Origin: Bacteroidota bacterium
GTDB lineage: Bacteria > Bacteroidota > Bacteroidia > 2-12-FULL-35-15
Assembly (NCBI GenBank): GCA_947447995.1
Contig: CANFLQ010000016.1
Span: forward strand, 1-34,548
Reading direction: 5' to 3'
Length of the DNA stretch: 34,548 nt
Shown: one piece after another, positions 33,066 to 34,548 of the stretch
How the letters are laid out: each line of letters opens with the position of its first letter
Numbering within the stretch: the first letter of the stretch is position 1
Position numbers and translations under genes: made by a program
The notes under the pieces: model-generated
What the model saw: the letters and a program-made list of their open reading frames with translations, nothing else
Database searches by the model: none
Told to the model about the DNA's origin: nothing

Positions 33066-34028
33066 ATGAAAACAAATTATAAACTAGTTATCGGAGTCTT
33101 GATAGGCTTTATAACACTTACATCAGGCACAGTAATTAAAAAAGCACCACCTATTGATTTAGAAGGAAACATAAGCATTTCAGGAGCTTTTGCATTGTAT
33201 CCCATAGCCGTAAAATGGGCTGAGGAATTTAAAAAAATTCACCCAAAGGTAAAAATTGATATTTCGGCAGGTGGTGCAGGTAAAGGAATCACCGATGTTT
33301 TATCTAAAGTTACAGACATAGGATTAGTATCACGAGATCTGAATCCGGAAGAAGCAAAAAAAGGTGCATTTCCAATTGCTGTAACCAAAGATGCTGTTAT
33401 TCCTACAGTTAGCGCTATTAATCCCTATTTAGCTGAATTAAAAACCAAGGGCGTAAAAAAGGATGCACTAAATAATATCTTTATCACCGGAAAAATAAAA
33501 TTCTGGAATCAGTTAGGATTTAAAAGTGCTGCTCCAATTCATGTTTATACCCGTTCAGACGCCGCAGGCGCTGCTGAAACATGGGCAAAATATTTTGGCA
33601 AAAAACAAGAAGACCTACTAGGTGTTGCTGTATACGGCGATCCGGGACTTGCAACTGCTGTAAAAAAAGATCCGGGAGCTATTGGCTACAACAACATTGT
33701 TTATATTTATGATTCAAAAACTAAAAAGGCAACAAACGGAATCGTTGTATTACCAATTGACCTCAACAATAATGGGAAAATTGATGCGGATGAAAATTTT
33801 TATGATAATGTTGATCAATTGATAGCTGCAATTGTTGCAGGTAAATATCCTTCACCTCCGGCACGTGACTTATATTTTGTTACAAAAGGGAAACCTCAAA
33901 ATCCAATTGTTATAGAATTTACAAAATGGATATTAACCGAAGGACAAAAATATGTGAACGAAGCGGGTTATATAAAATTGTCGGATGAAAAACTAACCGC
34001 TGAAAAGGCAAAATTAGGTGCTAAATAA
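33066..34028 (+). CDS. PstS-like periplasmic oxyanion-binding protein
   Basis: A 320-residue binding protein with a signal peptide (MKTNYKLVIGVLIGFITLTS). It matches the PstS fold: ISGAFALYPIAVKWAEEF (38-55), ISAGGAGKGITDV (66-78), LVSRDLNPEE, YTRSDAAGAAETW (161-173) and YGDPGLATAVKKDPGAIGYNN. Compared with E. coli PstS as I recall it, Arg135 is kept (Arg163), but Ser139 and Thr141 are replaced by Ala167 and Ala169, and the Thr10 and Ser38 positions are also without hydroxyl. A 12-residue EF-hand-like loop, DLNNNGKIDADE, is at 232-243. So phosphate may not be the ligand; with the Cys leader and Rrf2 a sulfur oxyanion is proposed. Confidence 0.85.
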   Translation: MKTNYKLVIGVLIGFITLTSGTVIKKAPPIDLEGNISISGAFALYPIAVKWAEEFKKIHPKVKIDISAGGAGKGITDVLSKVTDIGLVSRDLNPEEAKKGAFPIAVTKDAVIPTVSAINPYLAELKTKGVKKDALNNIFITGKIKFWNQLGFKSAAPIHVYTRSDAAGAAETWAKYFGKKQEDLLGVAVYGDPGLATAVKKDPGAIGYNNIVYIYDSKTKKATNGIVVLPIDLNNNGKIDADENFYDNVDQLIAAIVAGKYPSPPARDLYFVTKGKPQNPIVIEFTKWILTEGQKYVNEAGYIKLSDEKLTAEKAKLGAK

Positions 34029-34037
34029 AATAGTTGA

Positions 34038-34548
34038 ATGAAAAATTTACGATTAACAATTGACAAAATAACAGGGAATGTATTTTTAATATTTACCTTA
34101 CTTGCTACCGTCACCGTTATACTCATTGGAGCCGGCTTGTATTACAAGTCGGCTCCGATATTACACAGTAATTCCTTAAGTAGTTTATTACTTTCTGCCG
34201 AATGGAAGCCCTTTAAATCATCGTTCGGTTTTCTTTCCTACATCGCCGGAACCTTATCAATTACTGCTATTGCAATTATTATAGCCTTACCTATTTCGCT
34301 ACTTACGGGTATTTACCTTTCGGAATATGCGCATGCAAAAGTAAAAAGAGCTCTCCTGCCCCCTATCGATTTATTATCCGGCATCCCACCGGTTATTTAT
34401 GGAGTATGGGGAGTATTGATAATTGTACCTTTTGTTCAAGAAAAAATAGCTGTGCATTTTGTAGAATTTTCATCGGGTTACAGCACACTTGCTGGAGGCA
34501 TTGTATTAGCTATTATGATCATCCCATTAATCATTAGTATTTTATTAG
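34038..34548 (+). CDS. PstC-like ABC transporter permease, 3' end cut by window
   Basis: The first 170 codons of a membrane permease. It starts at ATG 34038, 9 bases after the binding protein, and stays open to the window end. Helices at FLIFTLLATVTVILIGAGLYY and SYIAGTLSITAIAIIIALPIS are followed by GIYLSEYAHAKVKRALLPPIDLLSGIPPVIYGVWGV, the standard PstC region that contacts the ATPase. The binding-protein plus permease order is that of pstSC, and pstA and pstB are expected just beyond the edge. Substrate follows that of the binding protein. Confidence 0.88.
   Translation, partial: MKNLRLTIDKITGNVFLIFTLLATVTVILIGAGLYYKSAPILHSNSLSSLLLSAEWKPFKSSFGFLSYIAGTLSITAIAIIIALPISLLTGIYLSEYAHAKVKRALLPPIDLLSGIPPVIYGVWGVLIIVPFVQEKIAVHFVEFSSGYSTLAGGIVLAIMIIPLIISILL

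Overview
The window is an AT-rich chromosomal stretch from a member of the Bacteroidota. Three things point there: a secreted PKD protein with a type IX secretion C-terminal domain, promoters matching TAnnTTTG (with an upstream TTTG) instead of the E. coli consensus, and an arginine operon built on an N-acyl-ornithine carbamoyltransferase of the Bacteroides type. No phage, CRISPR array, tRNA, rRNA or intact insertion sequence was seen.

Layout. Bases 1-6.1 kb (minus): a truncated polysaccharide flippase, a crotonase, a stand-alone B12-binding domain and a very large membrane histidine kinase of NtrY type. 6.2-8.9 kb (plus): a TMTC-like membrane protein with TPRs, then an MgtC-family protein. 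8.9-12.4 kb (minus): a gene remnant, two small unknown or WG-repeat proteins, a DUF433/DUF5615 toxin-antitoxin-like pair directly abutting pheA, and a VIT1/CCC1 transporter. 12.6-13.6 kb: the type IX cargo protein, closed by a 46-nt perfect palindrome that serves as terminator for both converging units. 13.6-19.7 kb (minus): sucB-sucA, a [2Fe-2S] ferredoxin pair and a dolichol-phosphate-type glycosyltransferase. 19.9-23.1 kb (plus): an acyl-CoA carboxylase carboxyltransferase, the SRP RNA with a textbook promoter, a transaldolase and a YciO-type protein. 23.3-30.6 kb (plus): the arginine operon (GNAT, argG, argC, argD, argF', argB, argE). 30.9 kb to the end (plus): an Rrf2 regulator, a porin, a PstS-like binding protein and a truncated PstC-like permease.

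The most interesting material is regulatory. The arginine operon is preceded by a 44-codon leader ORF ending Arg-Arg-stop, whose last codons form one arm of a hairpin that competes with an overlapping hairpin. The porin/PstS-like/PstC-like operon is preceded by a 20-codon leader ORF with the run Cys-Cys-Asn-Cys, next to an Rrf2 gene and a palindrome at the promoter. Together with PstS-like ligand positions that no longer carry phosphate-coordinating hydroxyl groups, this suggests that the transporter handles a sulfur oxyanion such as sulfate and responds to cysteine. The carbamoyltransferase carries Val90 where the substrate-determining residue is Glu (acetyl type) or Pro (succinyl type), so the pathway probably runs on N-succinyl intermediates.

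All functional assignments come from reading motifs by eye. No database search or folding program was run, and alignments to E. coli PstS and Bacteroides SOTCase are from memory.
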